In this document: positions 26,344 through 34,341 of the stretch, piece by piece | Numbering within the stretch: position 1 is the stretch's first letter | How the letters are laid out: every line of letters starts with the position of its first letter | From: Rhodospirillaceae bacterium | Lineage (GTDB): Bacteria > Pseudomonadota > Alphaproteobacteria > UBA8366 | Direction of reading: 5' to 3' | DNA: 39,882 nucleotides | NCBI GenBank assembly: GCA_002724395.1 | Contig: PBOR01000038.1 | Location: 70,199-110,080, forward strand | Made by a program: the position numbers and the translations under genes | The notes under the pieces: generated by a model | Databases searched by the model: none | Told to the model about the DNA's origin: nothing | The model's input: the letters and a program-made list of their open reading frames with translations, nothing else

Positions 26344-26816
26344 GTGATCGGCACAAAATTACTGTTAACGTGAATGGAAAACCCTTCAACAGAGAAGTAG
26401 AAGGTCGGCACACGCTAGCGGATTTTTTGCGCCATGGACTGGAATTGACGGGTACGCACCTTGGGTGCGAGCACGGCGTTTGTGGCGCCTGCACCGTATT
26501 GGTGGACGGCAAAACCGCTCGCGGTTGTCTGATGTTAGCGGTTCAAGCAGATGGGTCTGAAGTAATAACGGTGGAAGGTTTAGCGAAAGATGGTGCGCTT
26601 AATTCGCTGCAACAAGCCTTTATGGATAATCACGCATTACAATGTGGATTTTGCACACCTGGAATGTTGATGACATTAACCGAGCTTCTGACGGACAACC
26701 CGAACCCAAATGAGCAGGAAGTACGTGAGGCAATTTCAGGAAATATATGCCGTTGTACGGGCTATCAGGGGATCGTAAATGCCGCTTTAGCCGCAGCGGG
26801 CAAACAGGACGGTTGA
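26340..26816 (+). CDS. CoxS-like [2Fe-2S] subunit of a molybdenum hydroxylase
   Basis: 158 residues with both [2Fe-2S] clusters of this subunit type: plant-type ferredoxin site C43, C48, C51 and C63, and the C-terminal QCGFC / CRC site C102, C105, C137 and C139. It links the Mo site of the large subunit to the FAD subunit. Its ATG overlaps the CoxM stop. A crotonase gene, not the large subunit, follows 26 nt later, which breaks the common M-S-L order. Confidence 0.95.
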   Translation: MSDRHKITVNVNGKPFNREVEGRHTLADFLRHGLELTGTHLGCEHGVCGACTVLVDGKTARGCLMLAVQADGSEVITVEGLAKDGALNSLQQAFMDNHALQCGFCTPGMLMTLTELLTDNPNPNEQEVREAISGNICRCTGYQGIVNAALAAAGKQDG

Positions 26817-26842
26817 AAGATCTTTTCAAGGGGGAGTCGGTT

Positions 26843-27580
26843 ATGACTGACGACAGACTAATTTTCGAGGAAAAAGCGCCTTATCTAAACATTACGGTCA
26901 ATAGACCCGATGAGGGTAATAAGTTTTTAGATGGGATGTTGGTTGATTTGGCCGATAGGATCAATGAAGCAACCGAGCAGGGGGGCTTTAACGGCATAGT
27001 GTTGCGTGGTGTAGGTAAAGATTTTAGCCATGGCCGCGAGCAAAAAATTGGCGCCGATGGACCACCTTCAAATGCTTATGATGCGCGCACCCGTTTTATG
27101 GATAAAATTCTAAATGTGTATGCTGCGTTTCGTGCATTTCCATCACCTATTATTACGGTTGTCCAGGGTAAGGCGCTCGGTTTTGCTTGCGCGCTAGTAG
27201 CAGGCTCAGATATTGCCTTTGCTAGCACAAACGCAACTTTTGCTCTGCCGGAAATGCATCACGGTACCCCACCTACCTTGGCGATTTCAGCCCATACAAA
27301 AGTCGCAGCGAAGACTATTGCGCACCTGGTTTATTCGGCGGAAGAAATTGACGCCCACCATGCTTTAGCGTCAGGGCTTATAAGTCGCATCGTTGAGTTG
27401 GATCAATTGGATGCAACGGTAGAGCGTTTTCTCGAAACTTTGGCTGGTTTTGACCAAGTGGATATCGCGACAGTGAAGAAATATATTGCTACCAGCCCGG
27501 GACTGCCGCCTGATATCGCTTCCGACCTCGCGGGTTACACTATGGCGACAATAAAGTCGCGCCATAATAGCTACAAATAG
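26843..27580 (+). CDS. Crotonase-fold (enoyl-CoA hydratase/isomerase-like) protein inside the Mo-hydroxylase operon
   Basis: 245 residues of the crotonase superfamily: KDFSHGREQ and KALGFACALVAGSD form the two oxyanion-hole strands, and FALPEMHHGTPP the second catalytic region. Compared with enoyl-CoA hydratase, the first catalytic Glu (GGGCEL) is Ala117 (GFACAL), while Glu137 keeps the second position. This pattern argues for a crotonase activity other than plain hydration. ATG 26843 has AAGGGGGAG upstream; the frame is open 32 codons further, inside coxS. Its place between the small and large Mo-hydroxylase subunits suggests it acts on the same CoA-linked or acidic intermediate. Confidence 0.87.
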   Translation: MTDDRLIFEEKAPYLNITVNRPDEGNKFLDGMLVDLADRINEATEQGGFNGIVLRGVGKDFSHGREQKIGADGPPSNAYDARTRFMDKILNVYAAFRAFPSPIITVVQGKALGFACALVAGSDIAFASTNATFALPEMHHGTPPTLAISAHTKVAAKTIAHLVYSAEEIDAHHALASGLISRIVELDQLDATVERFLETLAGFDQVDIATVKKYIATSPGLPPDIASDLAGYTMATIKSRHNSYK

Positions 27581-27593
27581 CAGTAGTCGGTAA

Positions 27594-29921
27594 ATGCCTT
27601 CCTTCGGATCATCTGCAAAGCGTGTCGAGGACCCTGTTCTTCTTAAGGGCGAGGGTCAATTTACTGACGATATCCATATGCCCGGCGCACTTTATTCCGT
27701 GATGCTAAGAAGCCCATTCGCTCACGCACGAATCAAATCCATCGACACATCCGAAGCGTTGGCAATGGAGGGTGTTCATCTGGTCCTCATCAATGCGGAT
27801 TTGGAAAGAGAGTACAATACGACGCAACTGCCATTAATGGTGCCCAATCCGCTTATCAGCAAGCCGCTAACTCCTTACATATTGGCTAAGGAAGCGGTGA
27901 GATATGTGGGGGAGCCCATAGCCTTAATCGTAGCTGATGATCGATATATCGCTGAAGATGCGCTCGAGCGCGTGTTTGTTGATTTTGATCCACTGCCGGT
28001 GGCGGCAGATTTTCGTGACGCTGCGAAAGAGGGCACGCCGACGGCCCATGAAGAAATCGATGACAATATCTGTGCGGAATTTACGCAGGCTTTCGGGGAT
28101 GCGGAAAGCGTTTTCACAAATGCGCCTCATGTTTTCAAAGATACCTTCTTTCAGCATAGGGGCGCAGCTCATCCATTGGAAACCCGAGCTATGATGGCGC
28201 ATTACGATCCTGTTACCGATCATATGACATTCTATGCAGCAAGCCAGTCACCGCATCGAGTTAGGGAGATCTACGCTAAACTACGCGGCATCGACGACAA
28301 TCAAGTGCGCGTGCTGGTGCCGGATATAGGTGGCGGATTTGGGGCCAAGGGCCAAACCTATCCCGAGTATTTTTCAGTTGCGGCTGCGTCTCGACATTTA
28401 AAGCGTCCGGTCAAGTATATGGAGGATCGCCGCGAAAACTTCACCGCGACTCATCACGAGCGTGATCAATTGTGGGATGCAGAAATCGCGTTCGATGAGG
28501 ATGGTACGTTGCTTGGTTTTCGAGGCACCATGCTGCACGACGCTGGCGCATATGTACCATGGGGTATCATCACACCGTTTATAGCCGCATCCACCGTGCC
28601 CGGTCCGTATTTACTGCCGGTTTATGAAATGAAAGTAACTTGCGTGCTCACTAACAAGGTTGCGGTGACGCCGGTACGCGGCGCAGGTCGTCCACAGGCT
28701 GCCTTCACTATGGAGCGCATGATGGATTTAGCAGCACGCGAGCTGGGCTGGGATCCGGCGGAGTTGCGGCGTAAGAATTATATTCCTGCTGATAAAATGC
28801 CCTATCCTATGGGGCTAATTTTTCGTGATGGTAGCCCGATCACCTATGACAGCGGCGACTACCCTGGCTGCCATGATAAGGCGATGGCATTGTCCGGCTA
28901 TTCGGATTTCAAGAAGCGTCAGGCTAAAGCCCTTGAAGAAGGACGCTACATTGGGATCGGCATTGGATCTTATGTAGAAGGAACCGGATTAGGCCCATTT
29001 GAAGGCGCAAATGTGCGCGTCTCACCAAGCGGAAAAGTGACGGTCCATTACGGCGCTTCGGCGCAAGGCCAAGGCCATCAAACGGTATTTGCTCAAATTG
29101 CCTCAGACCAGTTGGGTGTGCCGTTAGAAGATGTAAAGGTTGTAGGCGGCGATTCCCAGGGTTGTCCGTATGGCATTGGCACTTTCGCCAGTCGTGCAAT
29201 TGTCAATGCTGGTAATGCGGTTTTTGTAGCGTCTGGTAATGTTAGGGAAAAAATATTGAAAGCAGCCTCTCACATGATGGAGGCAGCAGAGGAGGATTTG
29301 GAACTCGCTGATGGTAGGGTTGCCGTCAAGGGTGTGCCGGATTTGAGCAAGACACTCGGTGAGGTGGCCGAATTCGTTAATGGCAAGCCGGGCTTTACCT
29401 TGCCGGACGACTTGGAGCCGGGCTTGCAAGACCTAAGCTATTTCACTCCTAAACAAGCGGTTTACGCTAATGGCACTCACCTTGCTGAGGTCGAGGTAGA
29501 TATCGAGACAGGCTATGTGAAGGTGCTAAAATACTGGACCGGTCATGATTGTGGTATGTTGATTAATCCGATGACAGTGGAGGGCCAGGTCTTGGGTGGG
29601 GTGGCACACGGGCTTGGTAATGCGTTGTTCGAGAGGATGCTCTATGACGAAAACGCGCAGCCGATGACGGTAAACTACGGTGAATACCTTATCCCACTTG
29701 CTACTGACATGCCCCATGTGGAGCAGGTGCATCAAGAAACGCCAACACCACAAAACCCGCTTGGTGTCAAAGGAGCCGGTGAGGGAGGCACCATTCCAGC
29801 TATTGCGGCTATTATTGGCGCAATCGATAATGCGCTGGAACCATTCGGCGTGCGAATTTCTGAAGCGCCCATTACACCGCCTCGGTTGCTTGAATTAATT
29901 GAAGCGGCCAAATCAAAATAA
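27594..29921 (+). CDS. CoxL-like molybdopterin-binding large subunit (not CO dehydrogenase form I)
   Basis: 775 residues of the xanthine oxidase / CoxL family, carrying the molybdenum cofactor. Seen in order: VEDPVLLKGEGQFTDDI, GGGFGAKGQ, VRGAGRPQAAF, YGASAQGQGH and KGAGEGGT, where Glu730 matches the conserved catalytic Glu. The loop that reads AYxCSFR in genuine CO dehydrogenase is RGAGRPQ here, so the enzyme is a hydroxylase or aldehyde/carboxylate-type oxidase of unknown substrate. ATG 27594 follows the crotonase gene by 13 nt and the SDR gene starts 12 nt after its end, so all belong to one operon from 24881 to 30725. Confidence 0.93.
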   Translation: MPSFGSSAKRVEDPVLLKGEGQFTDDIHMPGALYSVMLRSPFAHARIKSIDTSEALAMEGVHLVLINADLEREYNTTQLPLMVPNPLISKPLTPYILAKEAVRYVGEPIALIVADDRYIAEDALERVFVDFDPLPVAADFRDAAKEGTPTAHEEIDDNICAEFTQAFGDAESVFTNAPHVFKDTFFQHRGAAHPLETRAMMAHYDPVTDHMTFYAASQSPHRVREIYAKLRGIDDNQVRVLVPDIGGGFGAKGQTYPEYFSVAAASRHLKRPVKYMEDRRENFTATHHERDQLWDAEIAFDEDGTLLGFRGTMLHDAGAYVPWGIITPFIAASTVPGPYLLPVYEMKVTCVLTNKVAVTPVRGAGRPQAAFTMERMMDLAARELGWDPAELRRKNYIPADKMPYPMGLIFRDGSPITYDSGDYPGCHDKAMALSGYSDFKKRQAKALEEGRYIGIGIGSYVEGTGLGPFEGANVRVSPSGKVTVHYGASAQGQGHQTVFAQIASDQLGVPLEDVKVVGGDSQGCPYGIGTFASRAIVNAGNAVFVASGNVREKILKAASHMMEAAEEDLELADGRVAVKGVPDLSKTLGEVAEFVNGKPGFTLPDDLEPGLQDLSYFTPKQAVYANGTHLAEVEVDIETGYVKVLKYWTGHDCGMLINPMTVEGQVLGGVAHGLGNALFERMLYDENAQPMTVNYGEYLIPLATDMPHVEQVHQETPTPQNPLGVKGAGEGGTIPAIAAIIGAIDNALEPFGVRISEAPITPPRLLELIEAAKSK

Positions 29922-29933
29922 GGGAACACCGTT

Positions 29934-30725
29934 ATGGACCTCGGTATCAAAGGAAAGCGAGCCCTCGTGATGGGGTCAAGTTATGGTATGGGCAATGGCG
30001 TTGCGCGCGCGTTGGCTGCGGAAGGAGTGGATATTGTTCTGACCGCTCGAAACCAGGAAACCCTGGATGCAGAAGCTACAGATATGTCCGATAAATTTGG
30101 AGTACGGGTGGAGGCAAAAGCGTGCGACTTGCTGAAAAGTGGTGACCTCGAGAACCTTCTCGATTTTGCCTACGATAAAATGGGCGGCATCGATATTCAG
30201 TTTAACAATTGCGGTGGTCCCCCGCGTCTACTTCCGTCGGAAGCAGATGAAAAACTGTGGCACGATTGGTTCGACGTTATAGTTATGTCGGCGGTCAAAG
30301 CGACCGGCGCCGCGCTGCCGGGTATGAAGGAAAACGGCTGGGGCCGAGTACTCACCATGACTTCTTCCAATGTCTATAACGCAGCGATCACTAATGTGCT
30401 GTCTAGTTCGTTCCGTATGGCGCTGGTCGGATGGTCAAAGGCGTTGTGCAAGGAAGTTGCAAAGGATGGGATTACCGTAAATTGCCTAGTGCCCGGTCGT
30501 ATTTATACTGACCGCGTGAAGGCTGGTGATGAGGTGCGTGCTAAACATCTAGGCATCACGCCAGAGGAGGCGCGTAAACAAATGATCAAGTCTGCTCCTA
30601 TGGGGCGGGATGGTACAGTTGAGGAAATGGGTGCCGTGGCGGTGATGCTGTGTGGCAATCCAGCGGGCTATATAAACGGTTCCGTTATCCGCGCTGATGG
30701 AGGACGTGTCGGCGTAAACTTCTAG
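29934..30725 (+). CDS. Atypical SDR-family protein (BKR-like group)
   Basis: 263 residues with an SDR fold: variant cofactor turn MGSSYGMGNGVA, ACDLLK, FNNCGGPP (instead of NNAG) and NGSVIRADGG near the end. Ser144 (TMTSS) is present, but the Tyr and Lys positions are Ser157 and Arg161 in LSSSFRMALVGW. This L-S-x3-R form is known in an annotated SDR-like subgroup whose members lack the full catalytic tetrad, so it may be a working variant rather than a dead protein. AAGGGAA precedes ATG 29934. It is the last gene of the Mo-hydroxylase operon. Confidence 0.9.
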   Translation: MDLGIKGKRALVMGSSYGMGNGVARALAAEGVDIVLTARNQETLDAEATDMSDKFGVRVEAKACDLLKSGDLENLLDFAYDKMGGIDIQFNNCGGPPRLLPSEADEKLWHDWFDVIVMSAVKATGAALPGMKENGWGRVLTMTSSNVYNAAITNVLSSSFRMALVGWSKALCKEVAKDGITVNCLVPGRIYTDRVKAGDEVRAKHLGITPEEARKQMIKSAPMGRDGTVEEMGAVAVMLCGNPAGYINGSVIRADGGRVGVNF

Positions 30726-30862
30726 GCTGGGTTTGCTCAATGAAATAATTCAAGTCTATGCATAAAGTTGAAGACCTATGTGGTGGCCATAAAACTTCCG
30801 TCAAACACGTATGTTGATTAGGAGCATACTTGATGTGTTCCAGCCGTTGTTTGCTGAGTGGA

Positions 30863-31717
30863 TCAAACTACTGGATCACGAACAAACGGATAGAGCGGTC
30901 CAAAATCCCCAATCAGGCTCATATGGGCGACCAATCCTGTTTTTGGCTTCCAGACGTAAACCGGACAACCAGATGGCTCGAGGCTGAAGCCTTCGGATGA
31001 ACCTGGGGTTAGTGGCATTGGTAGTTGGTAGGCGACGCTTGGTGCAATGGAGGCAACGGTGCCAGCCCATTGAACTTGGATATGTCTATGCAAGTGGCCG
31101 CACGCAATCCAGACGATTTGGGGATGTTGCTTTACCAACGCCTCTAACGCTTCTGCATTTTTGAAAGAATGTCTATCTAAAAAGTCGATGCCGGTCAGAA
31201 ATGGTGGGTGATGCATACAGATAAAGGTGGGCTTGCCGGGGGCTTCGGCAAGTCGATCGGACAGCCATCCGAGGCGCGTGTCGCAGATCTCTCCACCGTT
31301 TCTGCCTTCAATCAGCGTATCTAATGCGATCAATCGGAGTGGAAAGTCATCGATGACATATTGTAGGAAAGTACCTTCTCGGGGGAGGTAGCCTTTATCA
31401 GCGAACGTATCGCGAATCAAAGCACGGTCATCATGGTTCCCGGTGATCACATAGTAGGGTGCTTTTAGTCGTTCGAGCTTATTACGGAAGTATCCATAAT
31501 TTTGACGGACGGCTTTTTGCACCAGATCGCCCGTCGCAAGCACGATATCAGGTGATCGAGTCCAGCTATTGATATGATCTATGGCCGCATTAAGTGCCGC
31601 GTCGGTATCAACCTTCTGCTTTAATAAAATACCATCATCGCGCAGATGCATATCAGATATTTGTGCGATGACCACGGTTTGTGAATCAGAACCTATTGGG
31701 CTCGTAGACTTTTTCAT
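30863..31717 (-). CDS. CpdA-like metallophosphoesterase (class III cyclic nucleotide phosphodiesterase type)
   Basis: 284 residues with all calcineurin-type metal motifs: ISDMH (D22, H24), ATGDLV (D64), TGNHD (N94, H95), MHHPP (H169, H170) and GHLHRH (H208, H210). Length and motif spacing fit CpdA-type cAMP phosphodiesterases. It lies 34 nt downstream of the sulfate adenylyltransferase gene on the same strand, so it may be co-transcribed. In that setting hydrolysis of an adenine nucleotide such as APS or PAP-related compounds is conceivable but unsupported by sequence. It converges with the SDR gene across a 137-nt gap without a clear terminator. Confidence 0.87.
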   Translation of the reverse strand: MKKSTSPIGSDSQTVVIAQISDMHLRDDGILLKQKVDTDAALNAAIDHINSWTRSPDIVLATGDLVQKAVRQNYGYFRNKLERLKAPYYVITGNHDDRALIRDTFADKGYLPREGTFLQYVIDDFPLRLIALDTLIEGRNGGEICDTRLGWLSDRLAEAPGKPTFICMHHPPFLTGIDFLDRHSFKNAEALEALVKQHPQIVWIACGHLHRHIQVQWAGTVASIAPSVAYQLPMPLTPGSSEGFSLEPSGCPVYVWKPKTGLVAHMSLIGDFGPLYPFVRDPVV

Positions 31718-31751
31718 TAGATTTTACCGGCGTGGTCGCTGGAAGCTGCAG

Positions 31752-32924
31752 CTATTTCAACGATGCATAATAATCTTGCAGAATTTTTACAACCTCTGGG
31801 CGGCTAAATTCAGCGGGAATATCTTCGCCCTTGATAAGCATTTCACGTTGCATCGTTCCGGATATGTTGACGCGATATTTGTCGTCGTGCGGACAAGTTT
31901 TATCTGTAGCCATGCCATAGCATTTCTTACAGTAGAAAGTTATGCCGATTTTCAAAGGTTTTGTGATGAGTGCCCCATCCCAGAGGGTGTCAAAAACATG
32001 CTGGGCATCAAACGGCCCGTAGTAGTCGCCGACGCCTGCGTGATCACGGCCCACTATTAAATATGCACAGCCAAAGTTTTGTCGGATTAGTGCATGAAAT
32101 AGCGCCTCTCTAGGACCTGCATAGCGCATTTCGATTGGATAGCCTGCTTGGACGGCGGTGTCTTCGACGAAGTAATTGTCGATCATCGCAGCGATAGCTT
32201 TGGTGCGCGTTTCCGCTGGAATATCACCCTCTTTTAATTTCCCGAGAACTTGGTGAATAAAAACACCGTCGGTCACTTCGAGAGCAATTTTTACAAGATG
32301 TTCATGACTGCGATGCATGGGATTACGAGTTTGGAACGCAGTGACCTTTGACCAACCCATTTTTTCAAAAAGGTCGCGCGACTCCTTGGGGCGTAAATAC
32401 AGATCTTTATACAAATTTGGCATTACGCCTTCGTTGAAAACAACCACAGGGCCAGAGAGATTGACGCCTCGTTGCCCTAAAACCTTAGCGACGCCAGGGT
32501 GATCTTTGTCCGTCGTACCAAAAACATTCTGGCATTCAAACTCGTGGTCAATAGTATATTTCTCGGTGACCGTCATAGTTGCCAAGATTTCCCCAGAATC
32601 TTCATCTACGAGCGCAACTTCCTCGCCATCTTTAATGGATCCGGCGAGTGTTTCATCGGCTGACAATGTGACGGGAATTGGCCAAAAAACACCATTGGAG
32701 AGTTTCATCTCACCGCAAGTACCTTTCCAATCAGCTTCGCTCATAAAACCTTCAAGCGGCGTATAGGCCCCCATCGAAAGCATCAGTACATCAGACGATT
32801 CCCGGCTTGTTAAAGGGACTTGTTTAAGACCCTCCGCCCTTTTCAGCGCGCTGGCTTGCTCGGTTTTAGGCAGTAATCGTGGATTGAGCGCACTGCCGCC
32901 ATGCGGGGGGACTAAAGTGGACAT
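31752..32924 (-). CDS. sat: Sulfate adenylyltransferase (ATP sulfurylase)
   Basis: 390 residues of the single-chain Sat type, without an APS kinase domain. The ATP-binding motifs QTRNPMHRSHE (198-208) and GRDHAGVGDYYGPFDAQ (292-308) are complete, and Cys332, Cys335, Cys344 and His346 form the family's likely zinc site (CKKC...TCPH). In sulfur oxidisers this enzyme runs backward, making ATP and sulfate from APS and pyrophosphate. ATG 32924 with AGGAAG upstream is preferred over a TTG five codons earlier. It is divergent from aprM-aprB-aprA, whose products supply APS, which supports the oxidative direction. Confidence 0.95.
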   Translation of the reverse strand: MSTLVPPHGGSALNPRLLPKTEQASALKRAEGLKQVPLTSRESSDVLMLSMGAYTPLEGFMSEADWKGTCGEMKLSNGVFWPIPVTLSADETLAGSIKDGEEVALVDEDSGEILATMTVTEKYTIDHEFECQNVFGTTDKDHPGVAKVLGQRGVNLSGPVVVFNEGVMPNLYKDLYLRPKESRDLFEKMGWSKVTAFQTRNPMHRSHEHLVKIALEVTDGVFIHQVLGKLKEGDIPAETRTKAIAAMIDNYFVEDTAVQAGYPIEMRYAGPREALFHALIRQNFGCAYLIVGRDHAGVGDYYGPFDAQHVFDTLWDGALITKPLKIGITFYCKKCYGMATDKTCPHDDKYRVNISGTMQREMLIKGEDIPAEFSRPEVVKILQDYYASLK

Positions 32925-33033
32925 GATGCTTCCTAACAATTGGGATTATGTGATTGCGCCTTTTCTAGCAAGGCAAAGGTACAGGTGACTAGATATTTCG
33001 CGCAAAACGCTGAAAGATATATAAGGAGGAAAT

Positions 33034-33138
33034 GTGGTCATTATAAAACTGCATTCATGGGCTAAAACAAATAGGTTACAAAATTTTGATTGCGGGCTGT
33101 CACTAACAAATGACAGTATTATCCATCAAAACGCGTGA
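33034..33138 (+). CDS. Possible 34-residue small protein or leader
   Basis: AGGAGG at 33024-33029 is one of the best ribosome binding sequences of the window. It stands just before ATG 33032 (a four-codon frame, MWSL) and GTG 33034, which opens a 34-codon frame containing KLHSWAKTNRLQNFD and ending at TGA 33136-33138. No similarity is recognised. It could be a leader peptide, a small protein or chance. Confidence 0.22.
   Translation: MVIIKLHSWAKTNRLQNFDCGLSLTNDSIIHQNA
33097..33116. promoter_or_regulatory. Inverted repeat in the sat / apr region
   Basis: CTGTCA (33097-33102) and TGACAG (33111-33116) are perfect inverted arms 8 nt apart. The layout suits a dimeric regulator's operator for the divergent sulfur genes, but no regulator is known here. 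Confidence 0.25.
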
Positions 33139-33342
33139 ATAATAACGGGTAATTATGCTGCTGATGACGGAATACGGGGTAAAGACCTCGGTGGTTGGTC
33201 TCAATGTTCTCGTGTCTATTTTTTATTGAACCCGAGCGGTTTTTATAAGACGACATGACATCTATAAAGATCTAGGGGACGTTCGACACAAATTCGACCT
33301 TGGGTTAGCGTGCAGGCCAAGGTAAAATTTGCCCCAAATTGA

Positions 33343-33376
33343 GCGGTTTCGCCGCACCAAAAAGCGCGGTTTCGCC
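33343..33376. repeat. 11-bp direct repeat upstream of aprM
   Basis: GCGGTTTCGCC occurs at 33343-33353 and again at 33366-33376, 23 nt apart, about two helical turns. The first copy can also form the hairpin GCGG-TTTCG-CCGC (33343-33355). TGGGT at 33301 and ACCCA at 33381-33385 flank the pair, so a structured leader or tandem operator is possible. Confidence 0.4.
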
Positions 33377-33491
33377 CTTGACCCACCCCTAATCTCAAGC
33401 CATATTTATTTTTAACTGCGATCAGCTTCATCCAAGTAATCAAGCGTTCTTACGTCAGGGTGCGTAGAGATTTTTGGGTGTTGCACTTAGT

Positions 33492-33497
33492 TATAAT
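33492..33497 (+). promoter_or_regulatory. Sigma-70-type -10 box of the aprM-aprB-aprA operon
   Basis: A perfect TATAAT lies 22 nt before ATG 33519; the -35 side is weak (T-rich, 33470-33476). Transcription would start near 33504, giving a very short leader and supporting the start at 33519. Confidence 0.4.
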
Positions 33498-33518
33498 GGA
33501 TCAGATTTGGGGAGTTCT

Positions 33519-34292
33519 ATGTTCAGCATCAATCCCTTTGCCGAACTTTCGTCGACAATATCACCCGCTGTGATGCAGGCTTATGTGATCATCATGATCG
33601 CCCTGGTCGCTGGTGGTACATTGTTCGATATAGTTCACAAAAAGAGTGCCAAGTACTTTTTTAGTAATTGGCGGAAAGCGCGCGAAAAAGGCTCACGCGA
33701 CCTTGGTAGCGGTGAAGTTTTAGGAATTGCAGCTAAGACGGCTGTTGTCGAGGTGGCAACATCGGGCGAATTCTGTAGTGTAAAGCGAAGAATTGCTCAC
33801 TTACTTACCATGTATGGCTTCATTGCCTACATTGTTACAACTTGTATCATGGTGTTTGCTACCTCACCCACTGCGCCCATCGTCGCTCAACTCTGGTGGC
33901 TCGGTGCTGCCATGATTTGCTTGGGCGGCTATTGGTTCTGGTTCTTCATTCGTGTGGATGTTGCAGCGGAAGGCAATTCACCGTTCCGTATTATGCGGGC
34001 CGATTTGTTTGTCCTGTCGCTTCTAGTGAGTGCGACTTTGGGCCTGGTATGGGCTTATTTGCAAGCGACCGGCAGCGCCTGGGCCATGCTGAGCCTGGGT
34101 TTATACTTGATTGCGACCACAGTGTTCTTTGGGTCGGTTCCCTGGTCTAAATTCTCACACATGTTCTTTAAGCCAGCAGCGGCGTTGCAGAAACGTGTGG
34201 CTGAGGCGGATGGCTCGCGAAGCAATCTGCCGTCGCCGGCTGATGAACCGGAACAATTTGGAAGTGCTCGCAGGCAGCCACATCATTACTAA
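33519..34292 (+). CDS. aprM: AprM-like membrane protein of adenylylsulfate reductase
   Basis: 257 residues with five hydrophobic helices at about 18-38, 93-114, 121-146, 161-182 and 188-208, and a hydrophilic C-terminus. WSKFSHMFFKP (209-219) is the type of motif found in QmoC / heterodisulfide-reductase-like heme membrane subunits. Located directly before aprB and aprA, it fits AprM, thought to pass electrons from sulfite oxidation to the quinone pool. ATG 33519 with GGGGAG upstream is chosen; the frame is open 15 codons further, but the promoter would then lie inside the gene. Confidence 0.85.
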   Translation: MFSINPFAELSSTISPAVMQAYVIIMIALVAGGTLFDIVHKKSAKYFFSNWRKAREKGSRDLGSGEVLGIAAKTAVVEVATSGEFCSVKRRIAHLLTMYGFIAYIVTTCIMVFATSPTAPIVAQLWWLGAAMICLGGYWFWFFIRVDVAAEGNSPFRIMRADLFVLSLLVSATLGLVWAYLQATGSAWAMLSLGLYLIATTVFFGSVPWSKFSHMFFKPAAALQKRVAEADGSRSNLPSPADEPEQFGSARRQPHHY

Positions 34293-34341
34293 TATTAGAC
34301 TACCTATCACTCGTCTTCGATACAGAGGATAACGGAATATC

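Larger units (their letters stand above)
32925..33518. promoter_or_regulatory. Divergent sat / aprM control region
   Basis: A 594-nt region between the divergent sat and aprM starts. It holds a candidate sat -10 on the minus strand (CATAAT, 32945-32950), a strong ribosome-binding-like AGGAGG with a tiny frame (33034-33138), an inverted repeat, an 11-bp direct repeat and a perfect TATAAT before aprM, each listed separately. A minus-strand frame at 33243-33443 has no start signal and I do not consider it a gene. Confidence 0.5.

Noticed and set aside
27594..29921. Calling the CoxL-like protein a carbon monoxide dehydrogenase
   Set aside because: The AYxCSFR active-site loop of form I CO dehydrogenase is absent; RGAGRPQ stands in its place.
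33243..33443. Minus-strand 66-codon frame in the sat / apr spacer
   Set aside because: No ribosome binding site, no recognisable sequence, and it covers the repeat-rich control segment.
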